Below are positions 1 to 8,582 of a stretch of DNA of 64,000 nucleotides, piece by piece. Numbering within the stretch: the stretch's first letter is position 1; every line of letters starts with the position of its first letter. Source of the DNA: UBA5158 sp040389045 (GTDB lineage: Bacteria > Pseudomonadota > Gammaproteobacteria > DSM-16500); assembly GCA_040389045.1 (NCBI GenBank), contig JAZKAT010000053.1:1-64000 (forward strand), given 5' to 3'. The notes beneath the pieces were generated by a model. That model saw nothing but the letters and a program-made list of their open reading frames with translations, had not been told where the DNA came from and did not search any database. Made by a program: the position numbers and the translations under genes.

Positions 1-173
1 CAGAAGCTGCAGGCCCTCACAATGGATTCCCGCCTACGCGGGAATGACACAAGGGGTAGGCACTCTAAATTCTCCTTCCTGTCATTCCCGCGCAGGCGGG
101 AATCTATTCCTTGTAACTGCAGAAGCTGCAGGCCCTCAGATTGGATTCCCGCCTACGCAGGAATGACACAAGG
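1..173. repeat. Palindromic intergenic repeat cluster, family A
   Basis: A unit of about 55 bp occurs at 1-55 and again at 119-173 with few differences. Each begins CAGAAGCTGCAGGCCCTCA and ends in a GGATTCCCGCC...GGGAATGACA palindrome. Between them (about 78-104) lies another palindrome in the reverse sense. The same GTCATTCCCGCC/GGGAATGAC core recurs elsewhere in the window, so this is a dispersed REP-like family. It lies just after the 3' end of the minus-strand polyketide synthase gene and may act as a transcript 3' hairpin. Confidence 0.85.
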
Positions 174-176
174 GAT

Positions 177-1283
177 TTAAGTACAATTCACTTTTAACAT
201 CATCGCCTCAAGCGTCAACCCCGGTCCAAAAGCGCAGCTGAAAATATTCTTTTGATGATCGTCATTCTTGATGTCTTCCCAAAGCGCTTTTAAAACAAAG
301 AGCACTGTAGCGGAAGACATATTGCCATAGTGACGAAGGATTTGATAAGAATATTTGTTGTGGTCCTTAGTGATGTTTAAGGCAGATTCGCAGGCTTCTA
401 AAATTTTAATTCCGCCAGGATGGATGGCATATAAATCAATGTCGGTTGATTTCAAATCATAAAGATTTAAAAAATTATTCATAAAATCGGCAATGCCAGT
501 TTGAATAATTTCGGGCACATAAGTGCTTAAGCGTATATCAAAGCCATTATCGCCAATATGCCAGGCCATTTCCTTTTGGGTTTGGGGCAATAAATCATTA
601 TGAAAATTTTCCAGAATCAAGTATTGCGGTTGTTTCGGTGTTGCTTGTACCAGCACTGCCGCTGCGCCATCGGCAAAAATGGAATTGGCGATGATATTGT
701 CTATGTCCATGGATTTTTGAAAATGTATCGTGCACAGTTCTACGCTGACGATGAGCACATTGGCTTTGGCATCGGATTTGCAAATAGCATCAGCAATTTT
801 GATCGCATTAAATGCGCCGTAACAACCCATAAAATTAACGGCGGTACGCTTGGTGGATGTATTTAGATGTAATTGCTGGACGATTTCAATGTCCAGGCCA
901 GGTGCGTACATGCCGGTGCAACTCACTGTGATCAAATGAGTGATTTCACTCTTGGCGAAATTTTTAAGGCCAGCCAGACAATTTTGAATGGCAGTCAATG
1001 CTAAACCTAGCGCGTTGTCTTTATAAAGCTGCATGCGCGCGGCGGTGGAAGGAAAGGGATCGCTAGGTGTATTGGGAAAAAATTCCAATTCTCCAGGGGA
1101 TTTACAATAATCACTTAGAACACTATGTCGCTCTAGGATGCCGGTTGCTTTATAGACAAACTTAAGTAATCTATTTTCAGCGGGTTTTAACGCCATGCTA
1201 TTAATAATTAAGTCTGCGGTGATTGCTTGAAATTGTTTGTATTGTGGATTGGCGGTACCGATAGCGGTGATAGCAGGCTTCAT
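177..1283 (-). CDS. Type III polyketide synthase (chalcone/stilbene synthase-like)
   Basis: A 368-residue homodimer-type condensing enzyme that would extend an acyl-CoA starter with malonyl-CoA and cyclise it to a pyrone or resorcinol. The full triad is visible: Cys154 in NFMGCYGAFNA, His288 in YAIHPGG and Asn321 in HYGNMSSAT. The C-terminal loop AFGPGLTLEA (351-360) matches the family GFGPG motif. Length is normal for bacterial type III PKSs. It is last in a minus-strand run after an S24-type regulator and a tautomerase-like isomerase, with a 32-bp gap to the isomerase, so it is probably cotranscribed. The product cannot be predicted. An alkylpyrone or alkylresorcinol is the usual bacterial outcome, which is inference. 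Confidence 0.9.
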   Translation of the reverse strand: MKPAITAIGTANPQYKQFQAITADLIINSMALKPAENRLLKFVYKATGILERHSVLSDYCKSPGELEFFPNTPSDPFPSTAARMQLYKDNALGLALTAIQNCLAGLKNFAKSEITHLITVSCTGMYAPGLDIEIVQQLHLNTSTKRTAVNFMGCYGAFNAIKIADAICKSDAKANVLIVSVELCTIHFQKSMDIDNIIANSIFADGAAAVLVQATPKQPQYLILENFHNDLLPQTQKEMAWHIGDNGFDIRLSTYVPEIIQTGIADFMNNFLNLYDLKSTDIDLYAIHPGGIKILEACESALNITKDHNKYSYQILRHYGNMSSATVLFVLKALWEDIKNDDHQKNIFSCAFGPGLTLEAMMLKVNCT

Positions 1284-1315
1284 GTGTTATTGCATCCAGA
1301 GTAGAGGGGGTAATG

Positions 1316-1699
1316 CTAAAACACTTTTATGCTGGTACTCTGTGAAGAAAATTTAAAATAGTTGGGTGATAATTCCACGATTTCCAACGTTAATTGGGTG
1401 GAAAGCTTTTTAAAAGATTCGGCAAAATACGTTCTGGCGAGTTCCATCAGTTTGGTGCCTATATCACGTAGCTTGGCGCTGTCGCGGCCGCGCAAGACTT
1501 TTAATTCCATATGCACAAACGCCTGATTAGGGTTACTGTCACCAATGTAATAATCTTTTAATTCTACCGCGCGACATTTGCAACCGCTGATGTCAGTATC
1601 CAGAGTTTTAGCGAGTAGGGGATTAAATTCCGCAAACAGTTTTTGGAAGTTATTTTTTTCGATAAGATTGGAGCTATATTCCAGAATCAAGTGCGGCAT
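1316..1699 (-). CDS. 5-carboxymethyl-2-hydroxymuconate isomerase family protein
   Basis: A 127-residue protein of the CHMI branch of the tautomerase superfamily. The start MPHLILEYSSNL fits the family, where the initiator Met is removed and Pro becomes the N-terminal catalytic base. In classic CHMI it isomerises a homoprotocatechuate cleavage product, but no other homoprotocatechuate genes are present here. Lying between a regulator (12-bp gap) and a type III polyketide synthase, it may act on the polyketide product or on an unrelated enol. The fold assignment is firm; the substrate is unknown. Confidence 0.85.
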   Translation of the reverse strand: MPHLILEYSSNLIEKNNFQKLFAEFNPLLAKTLDTDISGCKCRAVELKDYYIGDSNPNQAFVHMELKVLRGRDSAKLRDIGTKLMELARTYFAESFKKLSTQLTLEIVELSPNYFKFSSQSTSIKVF

Positions 1700-1711
1700 G
1701 TGGGGTTTCCT

Positions 1712-2365
1712 TTAGCTTTCTTTTATGTCACCAGGCAATGGCTGCCGCAAGTGTTTTTTAAATTCCGTTACTACGCCAATGATATTGTGGTCCATGGTGA
1801 GAGCGGCAATATTATAGCCCTGAATCAGTGGTTTTAAATACATTTGTCCTTCGTCAAAGAGAATTTGTTTTAAAGTAGGTAACTTTTGGCCTTCTTTATG
1901 CACAATAATGAAATCCCTGTGTTCAGGTCGCAAAGCAGGATCAACAAATAGCGCTGTGCCGCGCGATAAATTCTCTAAGTCATCTTCTTCCACCAGTAAC
2001 GCAAACGCATTGTGACTGTAATGAAATTCGGTAGCCAGCCAATGCGCTGGTTGTATACCTTGTGCGGGCCATGCGCCAGCTTCTTCCCATGAGAGTAGCG
2101 GTATTTGCTGCAAGGTTTTAGAGGGTAGATGCTGCCCTTTGGTGCGCGCTGGCGGTAAGGGTTCGTTACCGGCTAACTGTCCCAGTGTCACGCAGAAAAA
2201 TTCGGCGAGTGGCAATAAAGTCGTCAAGGTGGGATTGGGATTGTAACGGTTACGGATTTTTTTGATAGTGCTCGCTGGCACCCCGGTGCGTCGCGCTAAT
2301 TCGTCAGCGTTAATGGGGATTTCAGCCATCAATAAATTTAAGTTATCACATAATTTTTCAAACAT
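1712..2365 (-). CDS. XRE-type regulator with degenerate S24/LexA-like C-terminal domain
   Basis: A 217-residue phage-repressor-like regulator. A helix-turn-helix at about residues 18-65 (ADELARRTGVPASTIKKIRN) is followed by a C-terminal S24-like domain. In autocleaving S24 proteins the nucleophile lies in a GDSM motif. Here that place reads LLVEEDDLENLSRG, so the Ser appears lost, while the downstream LKQIL could carry the general-base Lys. It is probably a dimerising repressor without self-cleavage. As first gene of the run it may control the isomerase and polyketide synthase. Confidence 0.8.
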   Translation of the reverse strand: MFEKLCDNLNLLMAEIPINADELARRTGVPASTIKKIRNRYNPNPTLTTLLPLAEFFCVTLGQLAGNEPLPPARTKGQHLPSKTLQQIPLLSWEEAGAWPAQGIQPAHWLATEFHYSHNAFALLVEEDDLENLSRGTALFVDPALRPEHRDFIIVHKEGQKLPTLKQILFDEGQMYLKPLIQGYNIAALTMDHNIIGVVTEFKKHLRQPLPGDIKES

Positions 2366-2525
2366 GCGGCGTCTCAGGACTTTAGTTGGCCAATTATAGG
2401 GAATCCAATTCGCAAAGTCTAGCGAGCTTCGACATTTAAATAGCGATAATGACGCTTTTTTAATTATTTTGTTCGTTTAAGATCGTAAATAGTTGACTTA
2501 AAGTTATTAAAGTGACAATATCAGC

Positions 2526-3011
2526 ATGCTTCGTCATTATAAGGACGATTTATTTATAGGGAGGTTCGCAGAGACAATGGCCGCTATCGAACGTATTTCG
2601 CAAGGGCTTGGCATTAATATCACCAAACTTTCCCGTGAAGAAAATTTGATCGTTGAAATGGAATTGTTAGTGCGAATTTGCGAAGAACTGCGGGAACTTT
2701 ATAAAAACAAACACATTGATTATTTTCGGTTAATGAAATTTGACATGGAGCAGGTGAATACAATGGTTGAAGAAAATTTTATCGTGGATGTCATTAAGGA
2801 CCTCTTAATTTCACAAGAGTATTCGTTGGAAGGAATAGCGCACTATACTCAAACACCGGAAGAAGTGATTTGTGATATTGCGGCCGGGTGGAACCAGTCA
2901 CCGTCTTTGCAATTGTCGCGCAAATTAATCAGTTTACACAGACTGGCACGACCAAATTTGTACCGCGAAATTATGAAAAAAGTGGTCGCTGATTATTTAG
3001 TTCAAGCTTAA
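2526..3011 (+). CDS. Hypothetical helical protein, 161 residues
   Basis: I do not recognise this family. The predicted protein is almost entirely helical and charged, with no signal peptide or membrane segment. The stretch ISQEYSLEGIAHYTQTPEEVICDIAAG (about 108-133) resembles a helix-turn-helix of the kind that reads SLEEIA..., so a DNA-binding role is possible but unproven. It stands alone on the plus strand, divergent from the regulator at 1712-2365 across a 160-bp gap that could hold both promoters. Confidence 0.6.
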   Translation: MLRHYKDDLFIGRFAETMAAIERISQGLGINITKLSREENLIVEMELLVRICEELRELYKNKHIDYFRLMKFDMEQVNTMVEENFIVDVIKDLLISQEYSLEGIAHYTQTPEEVICDIAAGWNQSPSLQLSRKLISLHRLARPNLYREIMKKVVADYLVQA

Positions 3012-3082
3012 TCGTTCTAAAATTATTGACCCGCAATTAGCTAAATGTGACAATCGCTTCATTATAATAAAAGGAGCGATAC

Positions 3083-3892
3083 ATGCCCGGTTTAAAATTT
3101 ATAGGTATTGCTGGCGCCTCAGGGTCTGGCAAAGGTGAAGTTTCAAAAAAAATTGAAGAAAAGCTGGGTGCGAGATGCCTGACCATCAGTATGGATTGGT
3201 TTTACAAACATTTTCCCGAAAAAAGTGAAAAGGAACGGGCAGCTGCTAATTATGATATTCCGGATTCTTTAGACTGGAATTTATTATTAGAAAAAATCAG
3301 CGAATTAAAGGCAGGTAAGGAATTAGTTGAACTTCCCGGCTACGAATTTGCAACACATCTTCGCAAAGATGTAACTACCAAGGTAAACCCAGCAGATTAC
3401 GATACTGTCATCATCGATGGGATTCTTTTGTTTACCAACGCTGATGTATTGAAAGAATTGGATTTAAAAGTTTATGTTCATGCTGATCAGGAATTATGTT
3501 TGGTTAGACGTGTATTTAGGGACGTGGAAGAACGCGGTAGAGATGCCTTAGATGTTCTTAATCAATATTTGAAATATGTGCGACCGGCATTTTACCAATA
3601 TATTCTTCCCACGCGAACTTTACCGGGTGTTATTGAAGTAAGTAATAACTTAAGGTTAGAAGATATTATAATGACGAATGTCTTTGAGGCGATAGATAAT
3701 CTGTTAAATGTTGCTGTTAATGTCATTGTAGCTGCTGCGGCAAGTACAGTTACCTATGCTTCTCCAAGAAGCCCGGTAGCTAATTTGACGACAAGTTATG
3801 GAAAATTTCGAAATGGTACTCCTAGTCCTACTCCAGTACCTGCTTGTGGTGATACTCCTGAAATTTCTGTCAGAAAAAACAGTCATAGCTAA
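3083..3892 (+). CDS. Uridine kinase-like P-loop protein with atypical Walker A
   Basis: A 269-residue protein whose first 200 residues follow the uridine kinase / phosphoribulokinase fold: P-loop GIAGASGSGKGE at about 8-19, MDWFYK, then a VIIDGILLF strand resembling the uridine kinase EGILAL block, then RRVFRDVEERGR. The Ser/Thr that normally follows the P-loop Lys and helps bind Mg2+ is Gly (GKGE), so catalysis may be altered. Residues about 205-269 form a hydrophobic segment (VAVNVIVAAAASTV) and a Pro/Ser/Thr-rich tail not found in uridine kinases. The RBS AAGGAGCG lies before ATG 3083. The substrate is uncertain. Confidence 0.75.
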   Translation: MPGLKFIGIAGASGSGKGEVSKKIEEKLGARCLTISMDWFYKHFPEKSEKERAAANYDIPDSLDWNLLLEKISELKAGKELVELPGYEFATHLRKDVTTKVNPADYDTVIIDGILLFTNADVLKELDLKVYVHADQELCLVRRVFRDVEERGRDALDVLNQYLKYVRPAFYQYILPTRTLPGVIEVSNNLRLEDIIMTNVFEAIDNLLNVAVNVIVAAAASTVTYASPRSPVANLTTSYGKFRNGTPSPTPVPACGDTPEISVRKNSHS

Positions 3893-3949
3893 AAAAACTG
3901 GCTAGCATATGTGTTAAGTTTTCATGGATGAAACAACGATACTCAGGGA

Positions 3950-4282
3950 GTGATATTGACTACGTCGCATTATTGGGTGTACATCCTGCATTGTCAAAAT
4001 GACAGTTATTACACGGGTTATACCACTGACTTGATGCGACGTTATCAAGCCCATCTTGATGGCAAATGCAAATACACCCGCAGTTTCAAACCGCTGGCGA
4101 TTGCTCAAGCCTGGAAAATTTCTGGGACGAAGGGTAGTGCTATGAGAATTGAAAATTTTATTAAGAAACTTAGTCGTGAGGGGAAAGAGCAATTGCTTCT
4201 GAAGCCCGAGAGTTTGTTGGAATTTTTTCAGGGGCTGGAACTTTGTGTAATGCCAGCGAACGCTGGCATCCAGGCTTTTTAG
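3950..4282 (+). CDS. GIY-YIG nuclease-like protein (UPF0213 type)
   Basis: A 110-residue single-domain protein of the YhbQ/UPF0213 group. WVYILHCQNDSYYTGYTTDL supplies the VYIL...YTGYT version of the GIY-YIG strands, and RRYQAH, KYTRSF and the Glu-containing RIENFIKKLSR helix follow. Such proteins are proposed DNA-repair or exonuclease enzymes of unclear role. The start is GTG after the Shine-Dalgarno CAGGGA. The last residues (VMPANAGIQAF) are encoded by a family A palindromic repeat at about 4246-4274, so the natural C-terminus was probably extended by repeat insertion. Confidence 0.88.
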   Translation: MILTTSHYWVYILHCQNDSYYTGYTTDLMRRYQAHLDGKCKYTRSFKPLAIAQAWKISGTKGSAMRIENFIKKLSREGKEQLLLKPESLLEFFQGLELCVMPANAGIQAF

Positions 4283-4313
4283 CGTTATACATGCCAGCTT
4301 GCGCTGGCATGAC
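4246..4313. repeat. Two family A-like palindromes (ATGCCAGC...GCTGGCAT)
   Basis: Two hairpin units, ATGCCAGCGAACGCTGGCAT and ATGCCAGCTTGCGCTGGCAT, lie back to back between the convergent GIY-YIG gene and the 581-residue gene. The first is inside the GIY-YIG coding sequence. They could act as a two-way transcript terminator or stabiliser. Confidence 0.8.
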
Positions 4314-4314
4314 A

Positions 4315-6060
4315 TTAAGGGGATATTTTCACAGTAACACTGTTTTGCTGGGGCAATTTTTCCCGTATTGACGTCACCAAGGGTGCAATAAAAGTTGGGA
4401 AGCCTTTGATATGTAATACTCTTGGATTTCGTAAGGTTAATTTTTCTTTGGTTACTGGATCTTGGGCAACTTTGTTGCGTTTACTGGAATTATTAATATT
4501 CAAAACATAATCTTTGAATTCATATGTCTTAACTACGTTTACACCAGGTTTAATACTTATTTCAACAGTGAGAGGCGTATCAATTTCATTTATCTCTGTT
4601 CTAGATAGTGGACACATTCCTGAAACGTATTCCACGTATTGCCTAAATTCTTTTCGAGCAATTTTTTGGTGTTCTATTACTGTTAGTTGTTCGATAAATT
4701 TCTTATATTCTATTATTTCAGCATCTGTTAAAAAATCAGGTTTAGGTTTTGACCTTAAAGATGAAAGATGCTCTAATAAGTCATTATTGATTTCTTTGGG
4801 ACTACGAGTTCCCCAAAATCCAACAGCTCTATGCAGCGAATGGAACGTGTAGGCTCCCAGCGCGATCGCTGTTCCTCCTACAGCAAGAATATAAAATGGT
4901 ATTTCCATTCTGGGGCTTAGCCAAGGCTCTGCTATTGGAGGGAGAGTATGAAACTCATGATGTAAGCTCGAAATATTCTGACCTGATGAAAGTAACTGAA
5001 AAGCGTTTTGAATACCCAAGCTATTCTGATCAATGAAGTTAGAGGTTAGTCGACGACCTTGTTCGTCGATACCCAAAACAACTGGAATTTCTTTAATGTA
5101 TGATATAAATTTTTCCGAGATCATTTTTGGTAAAAGTAAAATATCTCTGGACCCTCCACTTTTCCATCTTGTTTCATCAATAAATTGACTGAATCGATAT
5201 TGTGGTGAAAATACTGTATTGATGAGTTGCAATCTATTTTGTCCAAGAGGATATTGGATATTTCGTAAGACTTCTTCTCTAAGCTCTATGGTAACGAAAG
5301 GAATTTTATGGATGTTGCTAGGAGTCCAGTGTGTGAGAATATCTTCACGGGCGATCGTCTCAACAAATAATACACTTTCTAGTGCTGTGTATGCCCGAAA
5401 ATAATTTTCAATAACTTCTTTTGAAATAAGCTCATTTTTAATTTCATTGGGGATCAGTGGGTATGTCGTATTTAACATTCTTAAGACGCTATCGCTTAAT
5501 TCATTCGATTCTTTAGAATGCATAGCCCTCTTTTTCTCAATGAATAACTTGAATATGAGACTGACACCGTTTGTGAGATAGTCATAGAGCTGTGTTAGAT
5601 CCTGCGGCTTCAAAGCAGAAATAAATGAAGCAATTTCAATATTTGATTTACTAAATTTACGATCAAGCAATTCTTTGGTCGATAGAAAGAGAGATAATCT
5701 ATAAAGGAGTAAGGATGGAGATTTATTGATAAATAATTCTTTAAATTCAGCACTAAATACCACAGGATAGACATATATAGGACCTGGAGCATTGTTGGGT
5801 ATATAAGGCTTCATTCTAAGCTCTTTAATATCAATTCTGCTAAGAGGATCATGAGCAACTAACACATTTTCGGAGGCGCCCCAAATAAGATAATCAATAT
5901 ATTCTGCGAACGTAGGAATGCTATCGGCGAAAATTTTAACTTCAGCATGAGTAAAATTCGCTAGAATTTTGTCGGCATCAGCTTTGCCTATCAAAAAATG
6001 TTTCTGCATCAAAAGCATTGTTTGTTTTCTTAAAAATTCTTCAATTACTTTATTAGGCAT
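4315..6060 (-). CDS. Large protein with one membrane segment and possible C-terminal U-box; candidate host-directed effector
   Basis: A 581-residue AT-rich gene with no full-length family I recognise. The N-terminal 380 residues are helical. A hydrophobic segment lies at about 387-406 (FYILAVGGTAIALGAYTF). Residues about 480-550 have the spacing of a U-box, the Zn-free RING-like E2-binding domain: SGMCPLSRTEI, then KTYEFKDYV, then DPVTKEKLTLRNPRV, comparable with the family blocks CPI, YERxxIxxW and DPxTxxxL. Bacterial U-boxes occur in injected ubiquitin ligases such as Legionella LubX and GobX. That parallel is inference, as the N-terminal half of the U-box is weak. It is monocistronic and its start follows a short AT-rich leader. 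Confidence 0.5.
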   Translation of the reverse strand: MPNKVIEEFLRKQTMLLMQKHFLIGKADADKILANFTHAEVKIFADSIPTFAEYIDYLIWGASENVLVAHDPLSRIDIKELRMKPYIPNNAPGPIYVYPVVFSAEFKELFINKSPSLLLYRLSLFLSTKELLDRKFSKSNIEIASFISALKPQDLTQLYDYLTNGVSLIFKLFIEKKRAMHSKESNELSDSVLRMLNTTYPLIPNEIKNELISKEVIENYFRAYTALESVLFVETIAREDILTHWTPSNIHKIPFVTIELREEVLRNIQYPLGQNRLQLINTVFSPQYRFSQFIDETRWKSGGSRDILLLPKMISEKFISYIKEIPVVLGIDEQGRRLTSNFIDQNSLGIQNAFQLLSSGQNISSLHHEFHTLPPIAEPWLSPRMEIPFYILAVGGTAIALGAYTFHSLHRAVGFWGTRSPKEINNDLLEHLSSLRSKPKPDFLTDAEIIEYKKFIEQLTVIEHQKIARKEFRQYVEYVSGMCPLSRTEINEIDTPLTVEISIKPGVNVVKTYEFKDYVLNINNSSKRNKVAQDPVTKEKLTLRNPRVLHIKGFPTFIAPLVTSIREKLPQQNSVTVKISP

Positions 6061-6225
6061 AAAATTCCCGATGAAGGTTGTTTATAGAATGTTGAGCATA
6101 ATCTAACCTATAATTGTTAAGGCAACCTTAAGAAATTGAAAAAATAATATACAAATTCATTGAAATGATTCATGCGGATAACTAGTATAATCATTGTCAT
6201 ACCAGCCGTGGGTGGGACACACATC

Positions 6226-7143
6226 TTAACCTAAAGTTTCATTAATAAAGCCCAACCCTAGCAAACCTTCCCGCAGCAGCGCCGCATCATTAACATCATG
6301 CGCGTAAACCGTAAATATCGCGCAGGAATACACGCCGCGGAATTTGGCAAGTTCCCAGGTCGCATCATCAATCCCGCCATATTGTTTTTTAAATTCCTCA
6401 TGCGCTTCTGGGGGTAAAAAAGTATGGGCTATTGCCAAATCCACCGCCGGGTCACCAATATGCATATCGCCCCAATCTATAATTCCTGCTAATTGTTGTT
6501 GGGGATTAAGAATAAGATGCCGCGCGTATAAATCGCCATGGGTTACACAAAGTTTTGGTTTTCTCGGAGCAGGATTAAATTCCAACATGAACTGACGTAA
6601 TTGCGTTACCTCTAACAGTTGCAGTTGTTCTAGTTTATCAAGCAGAATCAGGGTCTTCGGACGCCGTACCTCAACATCAACTCTACCGATTAAATCAAAT
6701 GGCGCGCCTAATTTTTTCACTTCTTCCGCATTGATATGGTGCACGCTGGCAATAAATTCGGCGATATTACTTGCCAATGCACAACGCTGTTCCCGGGATA
6801 AATCCAGACTATCAGCAGTGGCGCCGTTCACGATGTAATATCCAGCAAACGGCCACAAATAATTATCAGCAGGTTTACCGATAAACTTAGGTACGGGGAT
6901 AGGATACCGCACCTGGTTTTGAATATAGGGCAGCAGATTGATTTCATTAAGTAAAAGAACAACCGCAGCTTGTTTTCGGGGAAAACGAAAGACAATTTCA
7001 TTATTAACCAGGAAAGTAGTATTGTCCCAGCCTTCCCCCAACAGTAACAATGATTTTAAAGGTATTTCTGGAAGTTGACAGGTAATTAGCTCTCGTGCTA
7101 ATGCTTCACCAATGCTAGCGGATTCCCAGGGTTTGCTTTCCAT
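6226..7143 (-). CDS. Aminoglycoside phosphotransferase (APH) family kinase
   Basis: A 305-residue small-molecule kinase with the APH/choline-kinase fold. The catalytic loop is THGDLYARHLIL, where the usual metal-binding Asn position holds His, a variant seen in some APH subfamilies. The metal-binding IIDWGDMHIGDPAVDLA follows. The N-lobe has VFRFPRK with the ATP-binding Lys. The substrate may be an antibiotic, a sugar or an amino alcohol; nothing nearby decides it. It is divergent from the GH1 glycosidase with only 44 bp between the two start codons. Confidence 0.85.
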   Translation of the reverse strand: MESKPWESASIGEALARELITCQLPEIPLKSLLLLGEGWDNTTFLVNNEIVFRFPRKQAAVVLLLNEINLLPYIQNQVRYPIPVPKFIGKPADNYLWPFAGYYIVNGATADSLDLSREQRCALASNIAEFIASVHHINAEEVKKLGAPFDLIGRVDVEVRRPKTLILLDKLEQLQLLEVTQLRQFMLEFNPAPRKPKLCVTHGDLYARHLILNPQQQLAGIIDWGDMHIGDPAVDLAIAHTFLPPEAHEEFKKQYGGIDDATWELAKFRGVYSCAIFTVYAHDVNDAALLREGLLGLGFINETLG

Positions 7144-7187
7144 GAATAGTCTCTTTAAAATAGGCTAAATTTTAACGGCATATTATC

Positions 7188-8543
7188 ATGACTATTACTT
7201 TTTTTTCACAACCTACACAAGAAATTCTTCCAACTGTCGTTGTGACTAATAAAGATAAACTGCCGCCATTGCTCTTGGGTTTTGCAAATTGTGGTTATCA
7301 ATCATGGGGCCGCAAAGGTGGTGGTGAATCAAATTGGACGCGCGCCGCCGATAATGGCACCGTCCCAGAGCCAGGTTATTCTTATAACCATTATGATAAT
7401 TACCTAGCCGATTTAGATATTATGCAGGCTGCCGGTGCTAACAGTTACCGAATTTCCTTAGATTGGGCTGATTTCCAGAATGCACAGGGCCAATGGAATG
7501 GAAAAACGATTACTTTCTACAAAGAATTATTTGCGGCGTGTAAAGCACGCGATATCAAGCCTATGGTTACTTTGTTGCATTTTACCGAACCTGCCTGGTT
7601 TAGCGATCTGGGTGGTTTTGAAAAAGAAGGGAATATTCGGCATTTCGTGGCTTTCGCAGAAAGAATGTTTGAGTTTTACGGCGATGAAGTTGAAACCTGG
7701 TGCACCATTAATGAAGCAAACATCCAGGCATTTTGTGGTTATTTAAAAGGCGAATTTCCTCCGCACAAACATAGTCTTCAGTTAATGCTCGATGTGCTAT
7801 TGAATTTACTAAAAGCACATGTAGCGGTATTCACTGCGCTGAAAAAAATGCCGGGTGGTGATAAGGCGCAAATTGGTTTTGTGCATAATCTTTTAAAATT
7901 TATACCGCGTTTTGCGTATGAACCGTTAGAAGTCGGTACTGCCACGTTCATGACGGGATTAATGAATGATTTAGTCATGAACTTTTTTAAAACCGGCAAA
8001 TTCGATTATGAAATACCGTTGGTGGCTTCCAAACATGATTTCGTTCCTGACGCGGTTAATTCATTGGATTTTATCGGTTTAAATTTTTATGCCAATGCGG
8101 TGATAGGATTTAATCCGGAAAATGGTTTTGGCCCCACTTATTTTCCCGGCCAGAAGAAAGGCGAGTTACATTTGACAGTTGACCCGAAAGGCTTTGCCGC
8201 GGCAATTGATGAATGCGCTACCTTGAATAAACCCGTTATCGTCACCGAATACGGTGTTGCTGATACGTCAGACAAATTACGAGTTGAGTTACTTGAGACA
8301 TGTCTGCCCATTATCGATAAAAAGCGTGCTGCAGGAGTTAAGCTAATTGGTTTTCATGAATGGTCGATTAAATCAAATTACGAATGGGCTCATGGTTATA
8401 CCCAAAGATTCGGTATGTACCATTTGGATGGCACTCCGATGGAGAGCGCTTTAATCTACGAAGAGTATATGAAAAACACCCTGCACGGTGAAAAAGCAGA
8501 GGCAAAACGAGATAACGTTCTTTCGATTGAATGTAAAATGTAG
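7188..8543 (+). CDS. Glycoside hydrolase family 1 protein (beta-glycosidase)
   Basis: A 451-residue TIM-barrel hydrolase that would cleave beta-glucosides, beta-galactosides or phospho-beta-glycosides with retention. It carries the acid/base Glu176 in CTINEAN and the nucleophile Glu354 in VTEYG (family TxNEP and xENG motifs). SYRISLDWADF and LLHFTEPAWF match other conserved GH1 blocks, and the C-terminal WSIKSNYEWAHGY with RFGMYHLD is the aglycone-side signature. No signal peptide is seen, so it is cytosolic. No PTS or other sugar transporter is adjacent except the convergent MFS gene. The last residues just precede a family B repeat. Confidence 0.9.
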   Translation: MTITFFSQPTQEILPTVVVTNKDKLPPLLLGFANCGYQSWGRKGGGESNWTRAADNGTVPEPGYSYNHYDNYLADLDIMQAAGANSYRISLDWADFQNAQGQWNGKTITFYKELFAACKARDIKPMVTLLHFTEPAWFSDLGGFEKEGNIRHFVAFAERMFEFYGDEVETWCTINEANIQAFCGYLKGEFPPHKHSLQLMLDVLLNLLKAHVAVFTALKKMPGGDKAQIGFVHNLLKFIPRFAYEPLEVGTATFMTGLMNDLVMNFFKTGKFDYEIPLVASKHDFVPDAVNSLDFIGLNFYANAVIGFNPENGFGPTYFPGQKKGELHLTVDPKGFAAAIDECATLNKPVIVTEYGVADTSDKLRVELLETCLPIIDKKRAAGVKLIGFHEWSIKSNYEWAHGYTQRFGMYHLDGTPMESALIYEEYMKNTLHGEKAEAKRDNVLSIECKM

Positions 8544-8582
8544 GTTGGTCTGAACGCAGAGTAGCCCAACAAATCAAACCTA
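8541..8582. repeat. Family B repeat (TAGGTTGG...GCCCAACA)
   Basis: A degenerate inverted repeat in which TAGGTTGGTCTGAACGCAG pairs with AGTAGCCCAACA and TTTGATT...CCTA. The same motif, usually TAGGTTGGGCTGAGCGCAG with CGAAGCCCAAC, occurs near 29.66, 31.19 and 57.35 kb. Here it separates the convergent GH1 and MFS genes. Confidence 0.75.

Noticed and set aside
1..176. Possible CRISPR-like direct repeats
   Set aside because: Only two direct copies about 118 bp apart with an inverted copy between them and no uniform spacers; it fits a REP-like family.
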